This document shows, piece by piece, positions 1 to 10,739 of a stretch of DNA of 64,000 bases. Numbering within the stretch: the stretch's first letter is position 1; the number at the start of each line of letters is the position of its first letter. Position numbers and translations under genes: made by a program. Below the pieces are notes generated by a model. It made no database searches. It was not told where the DNA came from and saw nothing but the letters and a program-made list of their open reading frames with translations. Where the stretch lies: the NCBI GenBank assembly GCA_963556495.2, contig OY747712.1:31454235-31518234 (forward strand), written 5' to 3'. This stretch comes from Valencia hispanica (taxonomy: Eukaryota; Chordata; Actinopteri; Cyprinodontiformes; Valenciidae).

Positions 1-1737
1 AACAAATTTCTCTTCTCTTTGCTCCATGAGAGCATCAAGTAATATCATCCATCCATTTTCTTCCATATTTAACATAAAACAACACTTTGGGGACACATTT
101 CAATGTCACAGTTCAATCTCTGACTGTGGCTCAACTGAAAAAGCCACAGTGATACCTAAAAATATTTTCTCTTAAAACTGAGATCTGTGTCTGCATGTTG
201 CTTTCTGTAAAGCATCGCGTGTGTGCAGCAAGCATTTCAACCACTATAAGTACTAGACACAGATAGAGTGAGAAATCTAACACCAAAGATCATTTTCATG
301 AAGAAAATTGCTTTTCCATAGACCCCTGCTGCAGAGAGAGTGGAGGTAATTCTGCTAGAATATACTTTGGTGACCTATGTAAGTACACCTGAAAACACGG
401 TAGTGTAACAGCAACCACGAGCACTTTAATTTTGACATGGACAATTGCCCTTTCTGAATAATTGCAGCCATCTTTGTTATCATGTTTCAGAGCTTTTTTC
501 TCTATATTCGATGAATTCTAGACACAAGTTCTCCGCCTGTTAATCTTGCTTTCTTTTACAAAGAATCCCAGGTTTAAAAATACCAGAATATCCTTTTTAT
601 CATTTTTATCTCTTCATCCCATTGCTTCAGATTTGACAGAACATCAATTATGTAGCCTAAGAGCTCCTTTTTCCCTTAAGAGAAATGGTGTAAGAAATTC
701 TTAAAAATTGCAAAATGCTGTGTTTTTCAAAGGAGGTATTAATTCTTTCATGTAAAGAGCATGATGACAACACTAAAGACCAAGATTCATTTTAACGACT
801 ATTAAAAAGTTCTGGTAAAACCTACCAAAAGAACAGAAACTGACACAAGTGTTACAGGAACGATTCTTTTTTTTTTTCCTACCGGGATCTGACAGGAGAA
901 GGCAATTCCTCCCCTCTCCTTCTTTAATCATATCTCACAAAACTATTACCTCCAGAGAGCAGCAGAATAGCAGCTCCAGATAAGTGACAGACAAAGTGGT
1001 GTGGGGAGAAGGATGAAGGAAGACAACTGAAAGGAAGGTCATCTTATCAACATTTTAAAAATAATAACACTGGCATGATGAAAGCTCCTCAGAAAAGGCG
1101 GCTGCGCAAGCCCTCTAAGTCTCATTAATTCTGTTTTTGTACAAAGAAGAATAGGGAGCAGGTAATACATGCATAATGACTGAAATTTGTGATTTTTTTA
1201 TGCTTTCACAGCAACATGTTTTATCAAGAAAGTTCTAAGAACATGGAGAAAAATCCAGCAAGAGACCATAAAACCACAGCCTATCTTGTTTAACTTCAAA
1301 AAAGAAAACCAAGAACCAGAAGCAAAATGAACATAGCTGAATCAGGTATTCACTGTATGAACACAGACACACAGCTAGTCTTTGTGTTCTGTGTGCCAGC
1401 ATGGTGACTAATCACTCTCAAAGCAGCTAATGACTCATGCAGGGTTCAAATCGAGGGAGGACTCTGAAGAGATGCCAGTCCTTCCAGCTCAAGATTATGC
1501 ACAAGGGTTATTCAACTGGCTTCACAAGCTGTAGACACTCTGGTTAAATGTATGTGCTGTAAAACCAGAAGAAGGAGCCGATTTTGTTTCATTTTGAAGA
1601 TTTATTAGCCGAAAGGCCCAAGACGAGATAACGGAGACAATCTCTTGCCTGCTGAGTAAAATATGTAATTTCAACACTGAGTGCAGTCGTACGCTTCATT
1701 AAGACTCAAATATCTTCATAGAATCTTAGAACATATA
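1..1737. other. gene-free AT-rich stretch
   Basis: No open frame or repeat that I recognise. Two parts (about 1100-1220 and 1570-1670) are less AT-rich and not low-complexity, so they could be conserved non-coding sequence. That can only be decided by alignment to other fish genomes. Confidence 0.5.
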
Positions 1738-1935
1738 GTACCATAAAAAAGTATTCAAAACCCTTTCAACTTTTTCACTTTTTGTCATAATACAACCGCA
1801 AACGTTAATGCATTTCATTGGGATTTGATGTGGCAGACTGTGTCTGTATTCAGCCCTGTTAAATCAATACTTTGTAGAACCACCTTTTGTTGAAATGATG
1901 CCTGCAAGGCTTTGGGGGTTGGTCTCAACCAATTC
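1738..1935 (-). mobile_element. Tc1-like transposon, first piece (copy A)
   Basis: This is a decayed terminal part of a Tc1/mariner element whose transposase would read on the minus strand. It runs from a terminal-repeat-like start (aaaaagtattcaaaaccctt), through phrases shared with the copies near 25.5 and 41.3 kb (a stretch like 'tattcagcccc'), to 'actttgtagaaccacctttt', which is the antisense of the transposase C-terminus. The match stops near 1935 and resumes near 3824. The copy was therefore split by later insertions, including the younger Tc1 element at 2081-3632. Confidence 0.75.
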
Positions 1936-2080
1936 ACTCCTACAATCATATAAAAAATCTGAGCCTCTTTTGGACATTTCTAGTTTTAGTTTGCCCTCCC
2001 CAGTGACTGGAAGGAGCTACAAAATATGCAAATTATCTTCATCCCATTGTCTACCTTAAAATATTTGATTCAATCAGACC

Positions 2081-3632
2081 CTGTCCAAAAAATTAGAATA
2101 TCATGGAAAGGTTTATTTATTTGCATAAATACATTCAAAACGTTAAACTTTCATAGATTATAGATTCAGGGCCCACAACTTAAACGATTTCCGGTATTTA
2201 GTTGTTTATTTGTGCATAATTTGGGCTTCCACCTAATAAAACCCACAGAAGCAGGAATTCAAAAAATTAGAATACTGTGAAGAAATCAGCACAAATTTTA
2301 CAGGACATGAAGTTTTTAAACTGAGTTTCACACACTACTCATCTACTAAACTCAAAGCACCTGCACAGGTTTTCCCAGGTGTCATTAAATGGCTTCACTT
2401 TGGTTCAATTGTCTCAGTTAGGTTCAATATTGGGAAGACTGCAGACTTGACAACTGGCCAGAAGACCATCATTGATACCCTCCATAGGATGGGTAACACG
2501 TATGTTGAAGAAGTGTGCTTTACAAATAAAACTGCCTTGCCTTGCCTGCGTCCAAACATATCAATGGAAATCTAGTGGAAGGGCAAAATGTGCCAGGAGA
2601 AGATGTTCCAGCAGAAGAGCTGACCGTGGGATTCAGCGGATTATCAAACAGAGAAGATTAACCACATTCAGACGCATCAGGGTGATGGGCTACAACTGTT
2701 GGGTTCCTCGGGTCAAACCACTTCTGAGCCTGAGCCAACGTAGGAAGCGTCTCAACTGGGCCAAGGAGAAGAAGGACTGGAATGTTGGCCAGTGGTCCAA
2801 GGTCCTCTTTTCTGATGAAAGTAAAGTGTGCCTTTCATTCGGGAATCAAGGTCCAAGGTTGGAACAGGTGAGGAACAGAACCCAAAATGCTTGAGGTCTA
2901 GTGTGCAATATCCAGTCAGTCATGATTTGGGGTGCAATGTCCGGTACAGGTGTTGGTAAACTCTGCTTTCTTGAATCCAAGGTCACAGCATCAGTCTTCC
3001 AGAATGTTTTAGAGGCCTTCTTGATTCTTTCTGCTGAGGATCTGTATGGAGATGCAGATTTCATCTTCCAGCAGGACCTGGCCCCTGCCCATACCACCAG
3101 AAGCACCAAAATCTGGTTTGATGCCGACGCCATCACAGTCCTTGACTGGCCAGCAAACTCGCCGGACCTAGACCCAATTGAAAATCTATGATTCCCTACC
3201 AAGTATTAAAGATTGAATATCGTTTTGAAAGTATCATATTTTGACTTATTTAACGTGATTTCTAATTGCTTTTTTTTTCTGCAAAAACTGAGAAGTAAAT
3301 GGTGCCAAAACAAAGTGAAGCAATTTAATGACACCTGGTAAAACATGTGCAGTTGCTTTGAGTTTAGTAGATATGTAGTGTGTGACACACAGTTTAAAAC
3401 ATTCATGCCCTGTAGAATTTGAGCTGATTTCTTCACAGTATTCACATTTTTTGAATTCCTGTTTTTGTGGATTTTATGAGCTGGAAGCTCAAATTATGTA
3501 CAAATAAACAACTAAATACTTGAAATCGTTTAAGTTGTGGGCCCTGAATCTATGGAAGTTTAACATTTTGAATATAATTATGAAAATGAATAAACTTTTC
3601 CATGATATTCAAATTTTTTGGAAAGGGTCTGT
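2081..3632 (+). mobile_element. Tc1/mariner element with long inverted repeats
   Basis: The element has terminal inverted repeats of roughly 0.3 kb. The left arm starts CAGACCCTGTCCAAAAAATT at 2081. The right arm ends with the inverse, AATTTTTTGGAAAGGGTCTG. Both arms carry 'gggccctgaatc'-type and 'ttcttcacagtatt'-type blocks in mirrored order. TA follows the right end, as expected for Tc1 target sites; the left flank reads AT, probably mutated. The length of about 1.55 kb and the broken transposase inside fit a Tc1 element. It sits inside an older Tc1-like copy (1738-1935 and 3824-4200). Confidence 0.93.
2447..3209 (+). pseudogene. Tc1 transposase, broken (DD34E catalytic residues kept)
   Basis: Remnant of a Tc1-family transposase, a nuclear enzyme that cuts and pastes its own element. 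The catalytic triad is visible: D in WSKVLFSDESK, D in FQQDLAPAHT, and E in PDLDPIENL. There are 34 residues between the second D and the E, so the DD34E spacing is intact. The N-terminal helix-turn-helix region is badly eroded and has no clear start codon. An in-frame stop lies at 2892-2894 after a garbled stretch, probably from offsetting small indels. Just after the catalytic ENL there is a TGA (3189-3191), then FPTKY and a stop at 3207-3209. In this family the protein normally ends near PTKY about 50 residues further on, so an in-frame internal deletion has joined the catalytic core to the last few codons. It cannot encode an active enzyme. Confidence 0.9.
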
Positions 3633-3823
3633 ATTTAGTCAGTGCAGCTGCTTTTAATCACTTTTATTTATGTATGCATATATTATTCATGAAAGGTCTC
3701 CAAAACACTGTTTTATTAGGAGTAATTTTGTAATATGACTTTGCTTTTAGCATACGCAAGGTCGTTTTTTGTAAATGAGAACTAGTTCTCAGCTGACTTA
3801 ACTGGTTAAATAAAAACTAAACA

Positions 3824-4200
3824 TTTTGCCAGTTTTTTGTTGTACAATTGCTCAAGTTCAGTCAAATTGGAAGGAGAGCCTCTGTGAACATCAATTTTCA
3901 AGTCTTTCCACAGGTTCTCAGTTTGATTTAAGTCTAGACTTTAACGAGGCCATTCTAACACATGAATATGCTTCGACTTAAACCATTCTTACTCTGGCTG
4001 TGTGTTTAGGGTAACTGTCCCGCTGAAAGGTGAATGTCCACCCCAGTCTCAAGAATTCACAGCCTTTAACAGGTTTTCCCTCGCCCTCCATGTAGCTCCA
4101 TCTATCTTGTCATCAACTCTGACCAGCTTCCCCATCCTTGCTCAAAAATGGCATCCCCCATAATATGATGCTGCTGCTACCATGTTCCCCCACCTTAGCT
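3824..4200 (-). mobile_element. Tc1-like transposon, second piece (copy A)
   Basis: Antisense transposase remnant continuing the fragment at 1738-1935. Diagnostic phrases are 'attgctcaagttcagtcaaa', 'caagtctttccacaggttct', 'cattctaacacatgaatatg' and 'aggtgaatgtccacccca', followed by the antisense of the catalytic-core region ('atgatgctgctgctaccatg'). The same order of phrases recurs in the copies near 25.7, 33.1 and 41.5 kb. No reading frame survives and similarity fades after about 4200. Confidence 0.85.
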
Positions 4201-7200
4201 AAGAAACACAACACAAGCACCAAGCGTTGATGAAAACAAGGCTGTGTCACAGTTCGGATGGTTTTTTAACCAATTTACAACTTGGCTATAAAAACTGAAA
4301 GAAGATTTTCCTTGTTTGTGTGTAATCATCAAAGTAACTCAACTGTTGTTTGATAATTATTCAGTTGGAAACATGCAGTAGGTACCCAAGGGAAAAAACA
4401 TGTTTAATATACAGTATGTGCAACACCTGAGGAAAACCAACAGTCCCCATATTAGCCATCTGTTTGTTACCATCCTGCATAGCTGTTAAACTGATGTGAA
4501 GCAACACTCAGCCGACTTGCAACAGATGAATCCGATGCTCTTACTTTTTCGACCGTCTCTTCATTTTCAACCTCTTCCTGTCATAACCATTTGAGTACAA
4601 ATGTGTCTTTGACTATCAAAGACTTTGTGTATGTTAGTTAGTGGAAAAAAGGAGAAAAATAAATAAATCTAAATGCATTTAGTTATGATACTTGGATGTC
4701 ACATTTTTTAAATGTGGAGCCATAAATGTGTGAGAACAGAAAATTGTCACATAACTTTCATAGGAAATAGAAAGCAGAGGGCACGATAGAGCCATCTCAG
4801 TGGAATTAGTCATTGCTCGTTTATGTAATGCATAAAACATGATTAAATCCAAGCAGCATCAAACCATGTTTAACCGTAGACTTTTTATTAATAGGAAAAA
4901 ATGTTATGACAAAAAAGTAGTGTGAATTGACAAATCATAAACTGTGATATCTAAATATTGACATAGATATATAAACTGTGATATTGTCTTTAAAGTCAAA
5001 AGGATTTGCTAAGTGGGGCTTTTCAACCATTCCTATCAATATATAGTAGGTGCCTCATTCATTGTATCAACATATAAATTACAGTTTCTGGATTCAACAA
5101 ATCCAGAGAAAGGACTTCTAATTAGCCTGTCTACCCAGTGGGAGGGGTTCAAAATGTTATCCAGTGGATTTAGTCTAATTTGATTGTTTAAAGAAAATCA
5201 ATTCTTCTTTACCTTTTTAACTAGGTTAGAATGGCGGCAATATTTGACTGAAAATGACTACAGAGAATAGGGGCTTTGTGTCTGAATACAATATAATAGA
5301 AAAATCCAACAAGGGACTGGGTCTGCAAATAAGCTGCTAGCTAGAAGGCATATTTACAGGACAACAGTTACTTTGTAACATTGACCATGTGATGTCCACT
5401 TGAATGAATAAGTGAATGAAAACAAATCCTAATTATGATTACTTTGGTCAATACTGAAATCATGAACATCTGTCACAACAGCTAATTAATCTAGAAAGGC
5501 ATTGACTGCACATAAAATCAATTTTTTTGCACTGTGAATGTTACTGTAAAAAATGGAAAAACCCACAAACTGCTCTACATAAATGTCCTACTTTATTGAA
5601 TCAGGAATGTGTTTATTGTGAATACCCTTTTTGTTGATATCTTTATTTATATGATTGTTTGCCACCAAAATTGAATCTGAATAATTTCACACCAATACCG
5701 GTCAATAATCAGTTTGAGAATTGTCTTTGGTCAAGAGGGCATTTCTGTCCGCTGCTCTACATCAAAATGTCTTGATGTTTGTTATTGGTACTGTATTCCC
5801 AAATGACAACAAATCTGCTTGAGCTGCATCTCCTCAAAGCTAAGATCAATTATATTAGCAAGGCATTTAATGTAGTTAATTCACCAAGGGGTCAAAGGTT
5901 ATGGTCTTGAGGTCAGCTCCTAGAAACAATGTCAATGAGGGATCAGGTGCAAGAGGCACATCTATCACCGAATACATTAAATCTGGGGGTCTACACCACC
6001 TCTTTCTTCATATTAACAGAAATGGCCGAAGTGAGCTCACATTTCTGTCCAAAAAGAAACAATGGCAGAAAACAGAGCCTCAATAAAATAAGACAGAATG
6101 ATGGAGACTATGTGGACAGGATGGTGGGACCTCTTCCAAGAATCCCACATCCTTAATGATGGTCTAACTCTGTTGGAATACAAATGACGAATGAAAAGGA
6201 GAAAAAAAGAGCTCTGCCCTTCAAGTGTTTATCACCAGAACCTGGAGAATCTGTTCATCCATACATCAGTACCTAACAATAACAGCTCAAACCTGCTAAA
6301 AGGAGTTGCTTCAAATAGACTGACATTAAAAAACATAGAGGCAGTGACTGCTGAGCGTGCAGGAGGTGAATTATTTTTCTAATCCCCGCGGTACAGATGC
6401 CGGTTTGGTTCTGCCTAAAGGAACTCTTTTCTTATCCAACTGTGAAGCCAAACATTTTTCTTCGTCCAAACCTTCAGGGAGAGCCCCAGGCAGGCCAAAG
6501 ACAAAAGGGGGGAATTCAGTCTTTGTGTGTTCAGATGTGGCCTCACCTATGCTTCTAATGATTGGCCTGGTGGCCCGCTTTAGCTCCTCCCCATCTTAAG
6601 ACTGAAGTAGACTGATGGATTGGTGCGTCCAATCCCCTGTGAGTTTTGGCACGAGGGCACTCAGTCTGAAGAAGGGATTCACTACTTCACATGTGAGAGA
6701 GGCAGAGTATGAGAATAAGACCCCATCCAGCAGCAAGAACGCACTAACTATTTTCCCTGTTTCACATTGTTTGGCGGCTAGATTGCAGGACTGTAATATT
6801 TGGGAGCTGTCCAGTGCTGAAACAGGGATCGTTTTGGCTCTAGTAACTGGGTAGACATTGTTAGTTTAAAACATATTCCACTTTTCCCTGTAAACAAACC
6901 ACAAAGGACAAAAAGATGATAAAATTCCTGCTTCCGTTTAGAGTCTTATTGTCAATAGTGAAAACCTCTGCCCAGCACAACAGTACAATTGTGCACCAAA
7001 CGAAATAAATTATTCTTAAAGGTGGCGTGATCATATTGCATTGAGCATACGATGTGCTCAAAGCGGAAGCTTATTTTGATCAGAACTTGGCTACTATAAG
7101 TGAGAGCTGGTGCTCATTTGCATTTATATAGCCTCATTCTATTAGCGATTACCACTGTATTAGGACAGGAATTGACGCCATAGTCACATAAGTGACATAT

Positions 7201-7869
7201 TAGAGTGAGCACCTTCTAACCAGGGAGAATATCAAACTATAACTGAGTATTACTTTTGGCTTGTACAGAAAATACAACCTAAACAAGCCTCTCTATGTAG
7301 ATGTATGTAAGGCAGCTGGAAAAATCTAGTCTGGTTTAATTAAATAACAAAAAAGCCACGCTATATTTTCTGTAGTCCAGGATAATTTTACTGGGAAAAC
7401 TGCAACTTATTTAAAATGTTGAGTCAGCTCTAAGTATTATTAAGTTTAAATTTTCATAAGCTAACCTCTATCCTCTACACATCAGACTTTTTTAGACGGG
7501 TTTAGCAAGATGGGGGCTACTGTTAATCTCGGACAATTTCGGAATAACATATTCTCAGTTTTATTGCTTATATGCTGTTGTCATCAGTTGGAGACAGTCA
7601 CTGATATTTTTTACATTTACAACCTATTTAGAAATATGCCATACTGTATTAGTTATACTCATAAAACTATTTGTGGTTCAGTACTTGATATTTGCGGATT
7701 TTACGTGGAGCATATCAGAAACATGGAATAGAATGCAGCTTGGGTAGCCGACAAATTTAGGCACAATGCTACATGACACACTATTGGCTGGCGTTTGCAA
7801 AGCAGCCAATCCAGGAGCACCATTCATTCCTTGGCCCTGATTGGCTATACATCCAAAAGCAGAAATAAA
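4201..7869. other. gene-free AT-rich stretch
   Basis: No credible gene. Small features: a short direct repeat, ATAAACTGTGATAT, at 4937-4950 and 4971-4984; an octamer ATTTGCAT followed by TTTATATA at 7116-7130; and three CCAAT/ATTGG motifs at 7783-7846. The short open frames at 5.9-6.9 kb lack codon structure or recognisable domains. Confidence 0.5.
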
Positions 7870-8358
7870 GAAGACTAGATATTAGCTTCTGCAGTAGTGT
7901 TCACCTGTGGTGGCGCTGCACCAGGAAGTACTAAACAAAGGGACACTTCCTGTTTCGTGAAATGTAAACAAGCATAAAGTGGCATCTGATTCTAAGATTT
8001 TAGGATTGCTCTGTTGTCTTTGGCAAAATGTGCCCTTAAAATACATTTCAGCCGCGGGCTCAGCATAAGAAGAGAACAGGGCAAAGTTGTTGTTGTTGTT
8101 TGTATCTATCCAGAATGCCATGTGCTGTATTCTGGTTTTGGAGCATCCCTTGGCCCCGTGGGATTCACATAAGCAATGGAATTGCACCACTTCAACCGAG
8201 CCGAGACCAGGTTTTTAGGCAGATCAAAGTTCGCTTTTTTGGTCCTCATCAGAGTTCGGTTGCAAATTCTCACCTCCCCATACGAACCGGCCAATCTGGG
8301 CAAATGAATATGAATTAGATTAAAGTGGACTAAGCAGGGCTGGTGTGAACGCACCCTA
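7870..8358 (-). mobile_element. MITE fragment with GGGTGCGTTCACACC-type end
   Basis: Read on the minus strand, the segment starts AGGGTGCGTTCACACCAGCC (8358 downward) and continues with alternating 'ggtt/aacc'-rich words (ccggttcg, ggtctcggctcggttg). That is the style of an abundant non-autonomous DNA transposon in fish. A matching opposite terminus is not evident near 7870, so the element is truncated or decayed and the left boundary is approximate. It has no coding capacity. Confidence 0.55.
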
Positions 8359-8360
8359 AG

Positions 8361-9465
8361 ACTCTGTGGCCTGGTGGGCCAGCAAATTTATAAACGTAGA
8401 TACTAATGCCGGATTCACACCGAGTGCGGAACAGATGCTGTCCGGTTTCCATACTGCTTCCGTACAGACTGCCATTCACACCAACTGCGGTTGGTGTGCG
8501 GAATGTCTCCGGAACACACAGAATTAATGTTTAGCAATAGTTTGCAACACATTGACAAAATCTGACATAATACATTTAAGAATATATTCGTGAAAATAAC
8601 GTGAACTACCATACACTGTGAACTGTTATCATTAACAATAAAGTATAAAACCGGAAAGGAAATGCAACACAGGTTTTATTTTGAATAATTTCTTGTGCGG
8701 CTCATTTAATTTGGCTTCATGCAGAAACTTTTGACCCAGCTTGTATTTTGGACTTGTCTCTGCTATTGTTTTTGAATGCCTGTGCTTAGATTGGATTTTT
8801 TGTGAACTGACCTTGGACTGTATTAAAGGATTACTGATTGTATGCCACTGTGTTGGGTATTCCATTTATGTCCTCTATTCCTGTCCCTGACCACACCCAC
8901 TTAAGGGGCCAAAACAGACTTTAGACTTGACTTAGACACATGCTTTACAGACTTCAGTCTTGAACAGTTCAATGTTGTCTGCTCTGGGTTGCCTTAGTTT
9001 AAATGATGACTGGTTGTTCTTTATCCAGAGTACAGGACTTTAAACTGAGTTAATAGCAGCTATTACTGTTACAGTAAGTAAATCACAGCTCTGAAAGAGA
9101 TGGACATATATTCCTCTTAAAATGTGTTTGATTTATTAATCTGGGATGTTTCTAGTCTATGGGACTACAATAGTTTACAACAATCTGTTTCTGAACACTT
9201 TTTTAAAATTACTTAGCCATTTTAGCATTTTCAAAAATAAATAAAAAACTACGAAATCTGATTATCTCACTGTTGGGGTCATTACTATGACACCTTTGCT
9301 TCTTCAAAACAAAAGCACTTTGTTCAAAGTTTATTTAGAAATTATAAATTCCCTGTGATTGACTCACTACATCATACCTCACTCCTTATTTTGCAATTTT
9401 ACAAATTACCTCATAATGTGTGTTGTTTAGACTTAAAGCTTTAAATGCAGATGACCATGGTTTCC
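8361..9465. other. gene-free stretch with a decayed repeat at 8404-8540
   Basis: The first part holds 'ggattcacaccgagtgcgga' and, 60 bp on, 'cattcacaccaactgcggtt'. This looks like another decayed transposon end of the 'ggattcacacc' kind. The rest is plain AT-rich DNA with no gene. Confidence 0.4.
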
Positions 9466-10001
9466 TAGCCTGGCTTTCGCCAGCCTGATCTGACGGCAGT
9501 TTGATTCTACCCTGCAGATCAGTCTGGAAACCCACACATGAAACTACTGCTACAGCCTATCCAGTTTTTCTGGAACCAATCACAACCGGGCTTATCTGCC
9601 TTGCACACTATTGGTGGGTTCAAAACGATGACGTCAGAGAAAAGTTGGCAAGCAGCTTGTTGTTTACATAGGTCATGGCAGCCACCAGAGCACAGCTATC
9701 CGTTGACGCCGCTGTCGCCGCTGTTTTAAAAGATTCAAAAGTTCTCTGCCATTGCTGCTTCTGCAGACCGCAATCCTCCAAACTATCCACATTTGTTGAC
9801 AAGTTTCCTACCTGGAGTTTCGCGTCGTTTGGCAAAGTACGTCACCTGGATCGATGGTCTGATTGGTGAATGCTCTATCCAATTGCGTACAGAGTCATTT
9901 GAACTATGCCCATTGGTCACGCCCCTTGTGCAGTAGAAATTACATGACAGACTCCCCAGACTAAGTTCAATCTTGAACTTAGTCTGGCAAAAGCCAGGCT
10001 A
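9466..10001. mobile_element. MITE with TAGCCTGGCTTTYGCCAG inverted repeats
   Basis: An 18-bp terminal inverted repeat (left 9466-9483, right 9984-10001) differs at one position. The word GTTTCCTA occurs at both edges (9460-9467 and 10005-10012), a candidate 8-bp target duplication offset slightly from the repeats. The inner part of the right end adds a short palindrome (cttagtct... and its inverse at 9960-9987). The element is 536 bp and non-coding. Class is uncertain; 8-bp duplications would favour hAT- or P-like transposition. Confidence 0.8.
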
Positions 10002-10176
10002 ATTGTTTCCTACTAGTCTTTCATATGCTTGACCTCAAATCAGAAGAGGGAGCACCTCTAAAATTGTCAACAAGGTTTAAACATATGTCAACTATGGATT
10101 ACAACGATTCTAATGGTACTTTTAAATAAAAGCCCTTTCTGTTTAATTTTATTCATAAAATCAGTATTAGCCGGTG

Positions 10177-10683
10177 TTAAAGGGGCTATATGCAATTTTC
10201 TGAAATTTAAACTCGTGACTGACACCTGTGGCCAAAAAACGGAACTGCTCTTCCTTTCTGCTCGCTCTCGCAGCGCGCGCTTGTACGCCGGTTGCTCTCA
10301 ATCTTCTATCTTTTTCAGGCACTTGTCAGGTGTTTAACTTTCTTTTCTTTTCTCTAATGTGGAGTTATTGTTGATGTCAAAGTTGTCCTCGTTCTCTTCT
10401 GTGTATTCGCACAGTATTCTGCTTGAGAGTGCTGACTAGCGGTGGGGGCAGAGTGATCTGAAACAATTAACATGAACGCGCTTGATGTCACATCTGCAGA
10501 CAGCGCGGGAAAATCCGACCCGACATAAAATAGAAAAAATTGGATACAGTCTTATAGGAGCACCCACTGTGAGCTGACAAGGTGTCAGTATGCTCATCAG
10601 GAGATGTTTGAGTCATAAATGGTCAAATAAAAAGGCTATTGTTACGTTTATTTTGGGGAAAAAGTTGCATATAGCCTCTTTAA
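10177..10683. mobile_element. TTAA-flanked MITE, family 1
   Basis: The element is bounded by TTAA at 10177-10180 and 10680-10683. Terminal inverted repeats are AGGGGCTATATGCAATTTT and the inverse of AAAGTTGCATATAGCCTCT, 19 bp with two mismatches. TTAA target duplications are known for piggyBac and Kolobok transposons, so this is probably a non-autonomous relative of one of these. The body is GC-rich in places (gcagcgcgcgcttg) and carries no open frame of note. Confidence 0.85.
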
Positions 10684-10739
10684 GCTACGTTATCTTTAAA
10701 CATAAAGGCACGTTAATTTTTATTCCCTAATAATAGTTG

